DNA of 64,000 bases from Palaeococcus ferrophilus DSM 13482. Lineage in GTDB: Archaea; Methanobacteriota_B; Thermococci; Thermococcales; Thermococcaceae. The stretch is taken from contig NZ_LANF01000004.1 in assembly GCF_000966265.1 (NCBI RefSeq), positions 1 through 64,000 of the forward strand. The letters run 5' to 3'. This document shows, piece by piece, positions 18,808-28,284 of the stretch. Both the position numbers and the translations under genes were made by a program. The notes below the pieces were generated by a model, which was not told the origin of the DNA, did not search any database, and saw only the letters and a program-made list of their open reading frames with translations. How positions within the stretch are numbered: the stretch's first letter is position 1; each line of letters opens with the position of its first letter.

Positions 18808-19995
18808 TCACCTCTTAAGGTGGTACCAGTCCACCTCTACATCCACCTTGCCGCTCTCCATAACCTTCTTCATATCCTCTGCTATTGCCTTGACATCGTA
18901 GGTCGTGAAGTCCCTGCCTCCAAGGCCAACGATGTAGTTCTTCATTACGGGCTTCGCGTCGGTGTTGTAGAGTGCACCCTTGGCCTCTGTGAAGAGTATG
19001 CCCTCCATTCCGAAGGAGTAGTTCCTGTCGAGGACCGCTATTCCCTCAACGCTCTTGGCTAATTCGTAGAGCTCCTCGGTCGGGAAGGGCCTGAACCAGC
19101 GGACCTTTGCCGCTCCGACTTTGTATCCCTCCTTCCTGAGAAGGTCAACGGCCTCCTTGACGGTACCCATGAGTGAGCCCATTCCCATGAAGACGAAGTC
19201 AGCATCGTCAGTCCTGTAAAGCTCTATCATCTGGCTGTAGTCCCTTCCAAAGCGCTCGCCAAACTCCTTACCGACTTCCTTGATGACCTTCTTGGCCTCC
19301 TCGTGGGCCTTGGCGAGCTTGTAGCGGAACTCGTAGTAGTCGTTCGGCGTCGCAAGGGCACCGACGGAAATCGGGTTGTCAAAGTCCGTAAGCGTGTAGA
19401 GTGGCTTTCTCGGCGGTAGGAACTCATCCACGAGCTCCTGCGGTATCATCTCGACAACGTCGTAGGTGTGGCTCAGGATGAAGGCGCTCTCGATTACCAT
19501 GGCCGGCACGTTAACGGTCTCCGCAACCTTGAAGGCCATGAGAACTCCATCGTAAACCTCCTGGTTGTTCTCGGCGTAGAACTGCATCCAGCCGGTGTCC
19601 CTCTGGGCGAGTGAATCCGTCTGGTCGTCCCAGACGCTCCATGGGGGAGCCATGGCCCTGTTAACGTCAACCATGACTATCGGGAGCCTAGCACCGGCCG
19701 CCCAGTGGAGCATCTCGTGCATCAAAGCGAGACCCTGGGCTGAGGTGGCTGTGAAAGCCCTCGCACCCGTTGCGGAGGCGCCTATACAAGCAGCCATGGC
19801 GGAGTGCTCACTCTCGACGGGCACGTACTGGAGGTTCTCGACCTCGCCGTTGGCTATGAAATCGGCTATCTTCTCAATGATGCTGGTCTGGGGGGTAATC
19901 GGATAAGCGGCCACAACCTCAACGCGGGCATGCTTGGCCGCATAAGCAGCGGCATAGTTTCCGCTCAGAACCTTCTTAATCGGCTTGTACTCCAT
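18808..19995 (-). CDS. vorA: 2-ketoisovalerate:ferredoxin oxidoreductase alpha subunit
   Basis: 395 residues. [40 protein letters not shown] and RWFRPFPTEELYELA mark the alpha-subunit family. The ATG at 19995 follows GAGGTG; upstream GTG and TTG codons are open but lie within that site. It pairs with VorB five bases downstream. Confidence 0.88.
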   Translation of the reverse strand: MEYKPIKKVLSGNYAAAYAAKHARVEVVAAYPITPQTSIIEKIADFIANGEVENLQYVPVESEHSAMAACIGASATGARAFTATSAQGLALMHEMLHWAAGARLPIVMVDVNRAMAPPWSVWDDQTDSLAQRDTGWMQFYAENNQEVYDGVLMAFKVAETVNVPAMVIESAFILSHTYDVVEMIPQELVDEFLPPRKPLYTLTDFDNPISVGALATPNDYYEFRYKLAKAHEEAKKVIKEVGKEFGERFGRDYSQMIELYRTDDADFVFMGMGSLMGTVKEAVDLLRKEGYKVGAAKVRWFRPFPTEELYELAKSVEGIAVLDRNYSFGMEGILFTEAKGALYNTDAKPVMKNYIVGLGGRDFTTYDVKAIAEDMKKVMESGKVDVEVDWYHLKR

Positions 19996-20005
19996 GGCCA
20001 ACACC

Positions 20006-20323
20006 TCACTTCTCCTCTCTCTCCATGGTTATGGCTTTGGTCGGGCACTCGTTGGCGCATATACCGCAGCCCTTACAGTAGTCGTAGTCTATGCCCACGT
20101 ATCCGTCCTCGCGTATGTATATTGCCGGCTCGGGGCAGAACTTCCAGCAAATGTAACACTTGACGCACTTGGAGTCGTCAACTTTGGGTATGAATGTACG
20201 CCAGTCTCCAGTAAAGTTTATTAAGGTCGTGCCAAGAGAAACCGGTGCCTCAGGGTATTCACTCTCGGTGGTGAATACCATTCTCTTGGCCTCGGCCTTT
20301 TGCTTTCCAAACAGGGTGTTCAA
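20006..20323 (-). CDS. vorD: 2-ketoisovalerate:ferredoxin oxidoreductase delta subunit
   Basis: 105 residues starting with TTG at 20323, the only sensible start behind GGAGGGGAGG. Two 4Fe-4S motifs: CVKCYICWKFCPEP and CKGCGICANECP. Its N-terminal extension (about 30 residues) resembles PorD's in placement but not in sequence. Third cofactor-bearing subunit of VOR. Confidence 0.9.
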   Translation of the reverse strand: MNTLFGKQKAEAKRMVFTTESEYPEAPVSLGTTLINFTGDWRTFIPKVDDSKCVKCYICWKFCPEPAIYIREDGYVGIDYDYCKGCGICANECPTKAITMEREEK

Positions 20324-20386
20324 ATGCCTCCCCTCCTTTTATCTTTAACTTATCAAGGCTTTAAAGAGAGATTAAAGCTGGAAAAG

Positions 20387-20944
20387 TCAGAGCTCGAAGA
20401 CCTCTGTCTTCTCGAAGGCTTCCCTTGCGGCCTTGGCGTTCTTCTCACCAAGGGCTCCCGAGAAGGTCTCCTTGATCGCTGCCTCAACGCTCTCGATCTT
20501 GACGAGGCCGGTGGCCTTGGCGATTGCGCCGAGGATTGAGGTGTTTGTAATCGGCAGTCCAAGGACGTCGAGGGCTATGCCCGTAGCGTCAACGATGGCG
20601 AGCTTCTTGGGCTTTCTCTTGAGTATCTCGAGAACCTCGTCCTTGCTCTTCTCGGTGTTGACTATTACGATTCCGCCCTCCTTGAGGCCTGAGGTGACGT
20701 CAACAACCTCAAGGAGTGAGGGGTCGAGGACAACGACAACATCGGGCTCGTATATCTGGGTCTTAATCCTTATCGGCTTGTCGTCTATTCTGGTGAAGGC
20801 CGTAACTGGCGCTCCCCTCCTCTCAACACCAAAGAACGGGAAGGCCTGGACGTACTTGCCCTCGGAGAACGCTGCAGCGGCTAATATGTTGGCGGCTGTA
20901 ACCGCACCCTGTCCACCTCTACCGTGAAAACGGATTTCCATCAT
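20387..20944 (-). CDS. porG: Shared gamma subunit of POR and VOR
   Basis: 185 residues. [19 protein letters not shown] near the N-terminus and GVERRGAPV are diagnostic of the gamma family. In Pyrococcus a single gamma polypeptide serves both POR and VOR, and only one copy is present here, in keeping with that. First gene of the cluster, 63 bp before vorD. The ATG at 20944 is followed at once by a second ATG. Confidence 0.93.
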   Translation of the reverse strand: MMEIRFHGRGGQGAVTAANILAAAAFSEGKYVQAFPFFGVERRGAPVTAFTRIDDKPIRIKTQIYEPDVVVVLDPSLLEVVDVTSGLKEGGIVIVNTEKSKDEVLEILKRKPKKLAIVDATGIALDVLGLPITNTSILGAIAKATGLVKIESVEAAIKETFSGALGEKNAKAAREAFEKTEVFEL

Positions 20945-21005
20945 CTTCTTTGCCCCCTAAAAGTTTTCAAGTTCTCATTGATGAAAAGCATTTATTTAGT
21001 TTTCG

Positions 21006-21015
21006 GTATATAAAG
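21006..21015 (-). promoter_or_regulatory. TATA box of the porG-vor operon
   Basis: Minus-strand CTTTATATAC, identical to the SRP RNA TATA decamer, implying strong transcription. A start near 20985 would give a leader of about 40 nt before porG. The rest of 20945-21229 is the divergent porG/PiT promoter region; a 67-codon open frame there is not called. Confidence 0.7.
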
Positions 21016-21235
21016 AAAGGCGGTTCGACAGGTGTCTTTGGGTAGAAATGAACACACCCCATGTCTGATGCATTTAGTAGGTCATGGCCATTCCACAAAT
21101 GACCAATTGACAAATGTAAAATCCTCGTTCCCCCATTTCCAACCTTCTGGAAATTTTCCCGCTTGGGCAAAACACTAAAAAGCCAAGCACGGATATATTG
21201 TCTATATTGACTATATACCCGGGAGAGGGATGGGT

Positions 21236-22207
21236 ATGGATGCGCTGTGGCTTGCGGTGGTTTCAGTGGGCTTTTACATTGCGTGGAACATAGGCGCCAA
21301 CGACAGCGCGAACGCCATGGGAACCGCGGTAGGGGCGGGGGTCATCACCTTCAGACAGGCCACCCTCACGATAGCGATATTTGTCCTCATGGGTGCGTAC
21401 CTCGAGGGCTACCGCGTTATGAAGACCGTTGGCAAGGGAATAGTGCCGGAGGGCTACCTAACGCTGGAGCTGGCGGCTATAGCCCTTCTTTCCGCAGGGA
21501 TATGGGTAACGATAGCCACCATAAAGGGCCTCCCGGTCTCCACCACGCAGGCGATAGTGGGCGGCGTAGTTGGCGTTGGTATATCAATAGGGGCCCCCGT
21601 GAGGTGGTACACCCTCACGAAGATTGTCCTCGCGTGGGTGCTCTCTCCAGTCATTGCCGCACTCGTCTCGATAATTCTGTACAAGTTCTATGGCTTCATA
21701 ATAAACCGCATAAAAAGCGTCAAGAACATTGAGCTCCTGTACAAGTGGTCGGCCGTCCTTGGAGGCTCGTACATGGCCTTCAACTTCGGGGCCAACGAGG
21801 TTGCAAACGCCACGGGCCCCCTCGTCGGCGCGGGCTTTATGGCCCCAAAGGTGGCGGGGATATTTGGGGCCTTGAGTCTGTCCCTAGGGGCTTTAACCTT
21901 CAGCTACGCCGTTATGTACACGGTTGGCAAGAAGATAACGTCCCTCGGCCCGATTTCAGCTTTTGCCGCCCAGTTCGGCTCCGCCATGGCGGTGAGTGCG
22001 GCGAACATCCTGGGCCTCCCAGTGAGCTCGAGCCAGGCCATAGTGGGCGGCGTTATCGGCGTGGGCCTCATCACCGGCCACGGGGTTGAGAAGAGCACCA
22101 TTAAGGACATAGTCTTTGGATGGGTTGCAACGCCCCTAACGGCCGTCGTGATTTCGCTCGCGGTCTTCAACCTCTTCAAGATTGCGGGCCTTCTCCCGGG
22201 GCTCTAA
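21236..22207 (+). CDS. PiT-family inorganic phosphate permease
   Basis: About 323 residues and roughly ten membrane segments. Both copies of the PiT signature are present: WNIGANDSANAMGTAVGAGV near the start and FNFGANEVANATGPLVGAG after the central loop. It imports phosphate driven by an ion gradient. The ATG at 21236 has better spacing from GGGAGAGGG than the one at 21230. TATA-like ATATATTG lies about 40 bp upstream. Its last 32 bp overlap the convergent hflX gene. Confidence 0.92.
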   Translation: MDALWLAVVSVGFYIAWNIGANDSANAMGTAVGAGVITFRQATLTIAIFVLMGAYLEGYRVMKTVGKGIVPEGYLTLELAAIALLSAGIWVTIATIKGLPVSTTQAIVGGVVGVGISIGAPVRWYTLTKIVLAWVLSPVIAALVSIILYKFYGFIINRIKSVKNIELLYKWSAVLGGSYMAFNFGANEVANATGPLVGAGFMAPKVAGIFGALSLSLGALTFSYAVMYTVGKKITSLGPISAFAAQFGSAMAVSAANILGLPVSSSQAIVGGVIGVGLITGHGVEKSTIKDIVFGWVATPLTAVVISLAVFNLFKIAGLLPGL

Positions 22208-23459
22208 TTTCTACGCCCATCCTCGTCAGTTCCTTTATCATGCCCACCTGGATCCTCGCCCTTATCACAGTTTTCTGGCCGTACCTTACATCAAGCACGT
22301 CCCCGATTTCCCGTACGATGGAGAGAACCCTCGGAACGTCCTCCGCGTCGGCGATTATATCAAAAACCCGGAACTTCGGGAGTGTGACTATAACCCTCTC
22401 CAGGGCGTTGAAGAGCTCCCCAAGCTCCCCCTCCCTTGCGGAGACTGCCACTACCTCAAAGGGTGCCATTCTCCCCTCAGCCAGCGCCAGAAGTGCCGCC
22501 CTCTTGTCCTCCACGTCCTCGGGTGTTGTGAGGTCAATCTTGTTGAGCACCACGATTATCGGCCTGTCCATGGCCCTTAGTTCTCTTAGAACCCTGAGTG
22601 ATGCCAGGAACTTTCTCTTTATTTCACTCCACGGCTCACTGACGTCGAGGACGAGTAGTATCACGTCGGCCTTCACTATCTCCTCGAGCGTCGAGTGGAA
22701 GGCCTCGACTATGAAGGGGGGCAGGTTGTCTATGAACCCCACAGTATCGGTCACGAGAACCTTCTTGTGCCCAACGCGAAAGCTCCTGGTGGTGGTATCG
22801 AGCGTGGTGAACATCTGCGCCTTCGCCTCTACCTCCTCCCTGGCGAGGGCGTTTAGGAGGGTGCTCTTGCCGGCGTTAGTGTAGCCGGCCAGGGCGAACA
22901 AGATAAAGCCCGCTTCCTCCCTGCGCTTCCTCTTGACCTCGCGGTCGGCTTTGACTCTCTCCAGCTCTTTTCTTATCTTCCCCATCCTGTAGCGGACGTG
23001 TTTGAGGTACTGCTGTGTCTGGTACTCGCCCATACCCTTGAAGCCGGCCCTGTCTCCGAGCCTTATCCTCCGGATGGCCTCCTTAACGAGTGGAATCTCA
23101 TACTGGAGCTGGGCGAGCTCGACCTGGAGCTTGGCCTCCTTTGAGTGGGCGCGCTTCTCGAATATCTCAAGGACCAGCTGCCACTTGTCCATAACCTCTA
23201 CCCTGAGCTCCTTCCATAGGTTGTAGGCCTGACTGGGAGTTAGGCGGTTGGCGAAGATAACCCTGTCCGGCCTGAGCTCCTCAACAAGGGTTTTGAGTTC
23301 CTCGAGCTTACCCTTGCCTATGTTGTAGCGCGGGTGCTCCTCGCGGTTCTGTTCTATTATTGTAATAACCTCGTAGCCTGCGCTGGTAAGGAGCTCCTCA
23401 AACTCCTTCTTCCGGACCCTCTCACGGGGGTCTATCCTTATGACTCCTACCGCTCTCAT
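22176..23459 (-). CDS. hflX: Ribosome-associated GTPase HflX
   Basis: 427 residues. An N-terminal HflX domain (GKGKLEELKTLVEEL, then the VIFANRLTPSQAYNLW block), a coiled linker, and a GTPase domain with G1 GYTNAGKST, G3 DTVGFIDNLPP and G4 NKID. HflX splits stalled or hibernating ribosomes in bacteria; the archaeal homologue binds the large subunit. The frame is open 18 codons upstream, but a TATA box 25 bp before ATG 23459 implies a leaderless message starting there. The 3' end overlaps the PiT gene tail-to-tail. Confidence 0.92.
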   Translation of the reverse strand: MRAVGVIRIDPRERVRKKEFEELLTSAGYEVITIIEQNREEHPRYNIGKGKLEELKTLVEELRPDRVIFANRLTPSQAYNLWKELRVEVMDKWQLVLEIFEKRAHSKEAKLQVELAQLQYEIPLVKEAIRRIRLGDRAGFKGMGEYQTQQYLKHVRYRMGKIRKELERVKADREVKRKRREEAGFILFALAGYTNAGKSTLLNALAREEVEAKAQMFTTLDTTTRSFRVGHKKVLVTDTVGFIDNLPPFIVEAFHSTLEEIVKADVILLVLDVSEPWSEIKRKFLASLRVLRELRAMDRPIIVVLNKIDLTTPEDVEDKRAALLALAEGRMAPFEVVAVSAREGELGELFNALERVIVTLPKFRVFDIIADAEDVPRVLSIVREIGDVLDVRYGQKTVIRARIQVGMIKELTRMGVEIRAPGEGPQS

Positions 23460-23480
23460 TGAGAGGGCATATCGGGGTGG

Positions 23481-23490
23481 CATATATAGG
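23481..23490 (-). promoter_or_regulatory. TATA box of hflX, leaderless arrangement
   Basis: Minus-strand CCTATATATG centred about 26 bp upstream of ATG 23459. No Shine-Dalgarno precedes that ATG, so the transcript probably begins at the start codon. Confidence 0.65.
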
Positions 23491-23662
23491 CTTTTTGCAG
23501 ACTGGAAGAACATAATGTTACCTTTTTTCCCGAAGAATCGCCCTCATGTGCTTTCTCCTCCCGAAAGCCTGAACATTATCTACGGTGCATGTGCCCGTGA
23601 GGGGCAGAATGACCGCGATAGGCTTAAATAAGGTCGGTACAAATATTTTTTGAGTGATGCTA

Positions 23663-25180
23663 ATGCCGTGGGTGCCCGTCTTTCTTCTCACCCGAACGAC
23701 GTTTATAATTGACAAGGAGGCCCTCCGGGAGGATGTAAAGCGCTGGAGGATGGCCGATTTAATGGAGCTAATATCCGAATCCAAGAACGTTCTGGAGATT
23801 CTCCACGACTTCCTTAAGGATGAACCCCTAGTGCGGAAAAACACCCTGTATCTTCTGAAAGAGCTCGTGGAGAAGGGCATTATCGGAAAGGGGGAAATAG
23901 AGGAATTCCTCGATGAGATTATAAAAGCCTCTAAGGATAGGGACGAGAGGGTGGCCCTTCAGGCCGTGGAACTTCTGAATGTAATTCTGGAGAACGTTGA
24001 TCTGGACGAGAATGACTACGACCGCGTTAGTCATGCTCTCATGGACGTCCTGAGCTCGGGAAGGGCAATAATAAGCGAGTACGCGGCAGAGGGGCTTGGA
24101 GTTCTGGGTTCGAAGGTACTGGCAATAGCGCGCAAGGTCGTGGGCTGGCTATTCTCCCTCATCGCAGGTTCCGATAAGCATGAGGTTCAGGGTGCGGCCA
24201 TTACCGCTCTCACAGAGATGGCATCGAAGAGCTCCCATGGCTCCATAGTGTCCGAGATTTTCGCGGGAATGGCCGACCTCCTCGAGAGCGACGACAGCTA
24301 CGTCCGGGAGAGGGCTATGCTCTCCCTCAACAGGATAGCAACTAGGAGGGACGCCCTGTCCGAGAGGGTCATAAAGAGAGTCCTTCCCAAGGTCAAGGCC
24401 GTGCTGAACGACGACAGACTTTCCCAGAAGGCCTCTCTTCTCCTGGCCCGCCTTGAGGCCTCGGACGAGACGGTGCCGGTGGAGGAGAGCGTGAGGAAAG
24501 CTCTCGTAGGGGCGGAGAAGTACTCGGTGGAGGACATCGAGAAACTTTTCGAGCAGGAAAAACACGAGATTGTGGCCGAAATGGCTAGAACGAATCCCGA
24601 GGCCCTTGCGAGGGTTATGGAACTCCTGAGGTCTGAAGAAAAAAGCCTCAAACTTGACGCCCTCTGGGTTCTGAGCAGGGTGGTTGACCACCTCACCCCC
24701 GATAAAGCCTACTCCGTCCTGCCAACGCTTGGCGAGCTCCTGAGGAGCAGAAACGCGTGGACGAGGACAACGGTTGCGAAGACCCTTGCCGAGATGTTCG
24801 TACTCTACCCTGGAACCTCCAAGTTCATACTCTCCCTCATTGATACCCTGTTAAACTCGAACGACCCAAACGACCTCAGGGCAGGCCTCGAAGTGCTGGC
24901 TGAGATAAACAAACGCCTCCCGGATAACAGCCTCTTCAGGGCGGGGATTATCCTCCTGGCCCCCAGACTCCTCGAACCGGCGATAAGGAAGGTCATACTT
25001 TCGTTCCTCGCGGAACAGGCGGAACACATACCCATGCTCGATGCCGAGACCCTCGAATACCTCGGGGCCTACGCCTCCAAAGCCTACTCCATGGCCTCTC
25101 CCGATGAGAGAGAGGTACTGTTAATCCTTCTCGACCTGCTCCATACTCTGAAATCCGGAGGAGAGATGCATGAGCCATGA
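23663..25180 (+). CDS. HEAT-repeat protein, first of a tandem pair
   Basis: About 505 residues made almost wholly of paired helices with HEAT/armadillo character, for example [29 protein letters not shown] and [15 protein letters not shown]. No catalytic motif, signal peptide or clear membrane segment is seen, although one stretch (KVVGWLFSLIAG) is hydrophobic. The start is chosen at ATG 23663 after GAGTGA; GTG 23654 and ATG 23657 are alternatives. TATA-like CTTAAATAAGG lies near 23622. The next gene is a paralogue and overlaps it by 11 bp. Probably a scaffold; function unknown. Confidence 0.8.
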   Translation: MPWVPVFLLTRTTFIIDKEALREDVKRWRMADLMELISESKNVLEILHDFLKDEPLVRKNTLYLLKELVEKGIIGKGEIEEFLDEIIKASKDRDERVALQAVELLNVILENVDLDENDYDRVSHALMDVLSSGRAIISEYAAEGLGVLGSKVLAIARKVVGWLFSLIAGSDKHEVQGAAITALTEMASKSSHGSIVSEIFAGMADLLESDDSYVRERAMLSLNRIATRRDALSERVIKRVLPKVKAVLNDDRLSQKASLLLARLEASDETVPVEESVRKALVGAEKYSVEDIEKLFEQEKHEIVAEMARTNPEALARVMELLRSEEKSLKLDALWVLSRVVDHLTPDKAYSVLPTLGELLRSRNAWTRTTVAKTLAEMFVLYPGTSKFILSLIDTLLNSNDPNDLRAGLEVLAEINKRLPDNSLFRAGIILLAPRLLEPAIRKVILSFLAEQAEHIPMLDAETLEYLGAYASKAYSMASPDEREVLLILLDLLHTLKSGGEMHEP

Positions 25181-26549
25181 GGAGATTATCGAAGCCCTGA
25201 GGGGCTGGCACCTGAGGGAGGTCGTGAAGCGGGCCGAGAAGCCAGAGGTATTCTCGGCTATACTGGAGGCGTTGAAAAAGCGGGACCCGGTGCTTCAAAA
25301 AAACGCTCTCTACGTTATAAAAAAGCTCGCACTGAAGGGAAAACTCCGGGGAGAGGCCGCAGAGAGGGCCGTAAAAAGCGTGATGCGCCTAATCCACTCC
25401 AAGGATGAGAGCGTGGCTCTCCAGGCGATCATGACGCTCAACACGGTACTCTCCACCACGGAACTCCCGCCAGAGACCTACCCCGAGGCGATGGAGGTTT
25501 TGATGGGCATAACCTCCTCGGGGAAGATGCTCCTCAGTGAGTACGCCGCCGAGGGGCTCGGGAACATCGGCGCGCGAATTTTAACTCTCGCACGCAGAAT
25601 ACTCTCGTGGGTTCTCTCCATCGTTGGGGAGGAACGGAACCCCGAGGTGAAAGCTGTGGCAATGGAGGTTCTCTCCACTATCGTGGAAAGGACGGAGAAC
25701 CCGCAGATACTTGAGGAGGGTCTCAACACTGCCCTGAAACTCCTGGACGAGGAGGATTCACGCATCAGAAACATTGCCCTGGATATCGTAGACAAAGCCC
25801 TTCGGAGGGAGGGAATGCTCTCGAGGGAGGCACTCCAAAACGCTTCCGATGCCCTCGATCGTGCGGGCCAGGCTTCCCTGAAGGAGCGCGCGGATGAGCT
25901 CCTCACGAGGGAGACGAAGGTGGAAATGGAGCCCGTTGAGGTGGAGGAGCACTCGGTTGAGACCATAAAGCGCATGTTCGAGATGGAGAAGCACCCCTAC
26001 GTGCTGGAGCTGGCGAGAAGGGACTATGAGGTGTTAAGGCTCGTGATGAGGATATTCCTCTCCGAAGACCTCATGACCAGGCTGGATGCCCTCTGGGTGC
26101 TTTCAAACGCGGCATCTTACGTAAAGCTCGACGATGCGCTGAAGCTCGTCCCCGTGCTTGAGGAGATGGGCCAGAGCGACAACCCGTGGATACGCTCAAC
26201 CTCGATCAAGGTCTTCGGGACGCTCGCCATCAAGTACCCCTCGATAATGGAGAGGGCGGTTAACTTCGTGCTCTCGGGTCTCGACTCGGGGGAACCTTCG
26301 AGGGCCAGGGGGGCTCTTGAGCTCTTCGACTTCCTGACCTCGCGGGTTGAGAACCTCGGCCTTATGAGGACGGTGGTGGAGAAGGTCCTCCCCCTCCTGG
26401 AGAACGACGCCCTTAGGGAGGCGGTTGTGGAGTTCCTTAGAAAGCACGAAGATAGGATAGAGGGGCTCGATCCCGAACTAAAAAAGAGGGTTGCGCTCGC
26501 CCTTTCGAGGGCGGCCCTGAAGGAAAAGCTCAGGACTGGAGCCGGATGA
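25170..26549 (+). CDS. HEAT-repeat protein, second of a tandem pair
   Basis: 459 residues, clearly paralogous to the upstream gene over its full length. Matched blocks are [49 protein letters not shown] and [15 protein letters not shown], in the same order. All-helical, no catalytic motif seen. It starts inside the end of the first gene (GGAGGAGAGATGC then ATGAGC), so the two are translationally coupled and may form a heterodimer. Its 3' end overlaps the NAC gene by 20 bp on the other strand. Confidence 0.82.
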   Translation: MSHEEIIEALRGWHLREVVKRAEKPEVFSAILEALKKRDPVLQKNALYVIKKLALKGKLRGEAAERAVKSVMRLIHSKDESVALQAIMTLNTVLSTTELPPETYPEAMEVLMGITSSGKMLLSEYAAEGLGNIGARILTLARRILSWVLSIVGEERNPEVKAVAMEVLSTIVERTENPQILEEGLNTALKLLDEEDSRIRNIALDIVDKALRREGMLSREALQNASDALDRAGQASLKERADELLTRETKVEMEPVEVEEHSVETIKRMFEMEKHPYVLELARRDYEVLRLVMRIFLSEDLMTRLDALWVLSNAASYVKLDDALKLVPVLEEMGQSDNPWIRSTSIKVFGTLAIKYPSIMERAVNFVLSGLDSGEPSRARGALELFDFLTSRVENLGLMRTVVEKVLPLLENDALREAVVEFLRKHEDRIEGLDPELKKRVALALSRAALKEKLRTGAG

Positions 26550-26868
26550 TGGCCTCGGCGAGGTCTCCCCCCGTTTCCTCGAGGGCCTTCTTTGCGGTCT
26601 CGTAGTCCACCCCTGCCTGCTCCATGACGAGCTTTATGTCCTCCTCGCTCAGGTTGAGGATTCCCCTGACCTCTTCCTTGCCCACTATCTGGTAGCTCTT
26701 CTCGCCCATGGCCGTTATAACCGTCACCTGCGGGTTGGCAATGATTATCTCCTTGTTCTCGAACCTTATCACGACCTCTTTGACGCCCTCGAGCTCATCC
26801 ATCTTTATCCCGAGCTGGCGCATCATCCTCTGCATCTGCTTGGGGTTCATTCCTTTCATCGGGAACAT
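26530..26868 (-). CDS. nac: Nascent polypeptide-associated complex protein
   Basis: 112 residues: a short Met-rich N-terminus, the NAC beta-barrel domain ([21 protein letters not shown], residues about 30-50) and a C-terminal UBA domain ([21 protein letters not shown]). Archaeal NAC is a homodimer that binds ribosomes and nascent chains. The ATG at 26868 follows GGTGGTGA; the upstream GTG is less likely. Downstream of hisS with a 15-bp gap, so cotranscribed. Confidence 0.92.
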   Translation of the reverse strand: MFPMKGMNPKQMQRMMRQLGIKMDELEGVKEVVIRFENKEIIIANPQVTVITAMGEKSYQIVGKEEVRGILNLSEEDIKLVMEQAGVDYETAKKALEETGGDLAEAIIRLQS

Positions 26869-26883
26869 CTTCACCACCACACC

Positions 26884-28197
26884 TCATTCTTTCAGCAGGG
26901 CTTTAACCTTTTCCACGGCATTTCCAATCTCTACTGCATACTGCTCTCCGCTCACCATGTCCCTCACCGTGACCCTTCCCTCGCTCAGGTCGCGTTTCCC
27001 AACGATTACGGCAACCTTCGCACCGATTGAGTTCGCGTAGTCGAGCGCTTTGCCGAGCTTTCTCCCCTGGATGTCGTACTCGGCCTTTATGCCGGCCTTC
27101 CTGATGGCCTGCGTGAGCTCGATAACGGCCCTCTTCACTTCGCGTTCCTTTCCGATGTAGGCCACGAAGACGTCGCTCCCCACCCTGAGCCCTGGAATGA
27201 GCCCCTTCCACTCGAGTATCGGGATGAGCCTCTCGATACCTATGGCGAAGCCCGTGGCAGGGGTGGGCCTTCCGCCAAAGACTTCTATGAGGTTGTCGTA
27301 CCTCCCGCCGCCGCCTATCGAGCCTATTCCGAGGTCGTTGGGGGCTATGGCCTCGAAGACCACGCTCGTGTAGTAGTCAAAACCCCTGGCAATGCCGAGG
27401 TCTATCCTTATCCAGTCGGAGACACCGTAGGCGTCGAGCAAATCAACGAGCTCGTAGAGCTTCGCTATTTCGGCCTTGGCTTCCTCGCTCGTGAAGAGCT
27501 CCTCCGCCTTCGGGAGGACTTCATCGGGGCGGCCCTTTATCTCGATCAGGGTGAGAACCTTCTCAACGCCCTCATCGTTGAGTCCGAACTCTTTGAGCGA
27601 GGCTATGAAGTCCTCCTCGCTCATCTTGTCCTTCTTGTCTATAAGCCTCATCAAACCAACGTCGTCCTCGACGCCGAGCATCCTTGCGAACTCGTCGAGG
27701 AGAACGCGGTCGCCGATGTTGACGGTGAAGTTCTTCAAACCCGTCGCGAGGTAGCTCTCCACGAAGAGCGCTATTACCTCTGCGTCCGCCTCCACCCTAC
27801 CGCTACCCAGGAGCTCAACGCCTGCCTGCCAGAACTCCCTCAAACGGCCGCTCTGGGGCTCCTCATAGCGGAACATGTTCGTGATGTAGTACCACTTCAC
27901 GGGCTTCGGGGCCGTCTGGAAGGAGTTGACGTACAGACGAGCAACGCTAGATGTCAGGTCCGGACGGAGTGAGAGGTTCCTTCCTCCCTTGTCCTCGAAG
28001 GCGTAGAGCTGGTTGACAACTTCCTCACCGCTCCTGAGCTGGAAGAGCTTGGTATACTCGAAAGTCGGGGTGAGTATCTCCTTGAAGCCGTAGCGCTCGA
28101 ATACGTCCCTGATTCTCTCAAAGACCCACCTTCTCTTCACCATGTCTTCTGGAAGAAGGTCGCGCGTTCCCTTAACCCTCGCTATTTCCTTTCCCAT
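26884..28197 (-). CDS. hisS: Histidyl-tRNA synthetase
   Basis: 437-residue class II synthetase. Motif 1 region KGTRDLLPEDM, motif 2 MFRYEEPQSGRLREF, HisA RGFDYYTSVVFE, and motif 3 ATGFAIGIERL are all present, followed by the anticodon-binding domain. The ATG at 28197 follows CAGGTGAAG. TATA-like GACTATAAGCC lies near 28233-28243 on the minus strand. Operon with nac. Confidence 0.95.
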   Translation of the reverse strand: MGKEIARVKGTRDLLPEDMVKRRWVFERIRDVFERYGFKEILTPTFEYTKLFQLRSGEEVVNQLYAFEDKGGRNLSLRPDLTSSVARLYVNSFQTAPKPVKWYYITNMFRYEEPQSGRLREFWQAGVELLGSGRVEADAEVIALFVESYLATGLKNFTVNIGDRVLLDEFARMLGVEDDVGLMRLIDKKDKMSEEDFIASLKEFGLNDEGVEKVLTLIEIKGRPDEVLPKAEELFTSEEAKAEIAKLYELVDLLDAYGVSDWIRIDLGIARGFDYYTSVVFEAIAPNDLGIGSIGGGGRYDNLIEVFGGRPTPATGFAIGIERLIPILEWKGLIPGLRVGSDVFVAYIGKEREVKRAVIELTQAIRKAGIKAEYDIQGRKLGKALDYANSIGAKVAVIVGKRDLSEGRVTVRDMVSGEQYAVEIGNAVEKVKALLKE

Positions 28198-28284
28198 TAT
28201 CTTCACCTGGAGGGAGAAACGGGAGCGGGCTTATAGTCTTTTTGCATGAATCAAGAAGGGAAGACAAAAGCAAAAATGGGGAAT

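Noticed and set aside
20967-21170. 67-codon minus-strand frame upstream of porG
   Set aside because: It covers the porG promoter, has no clear start signal, and resembles no family.
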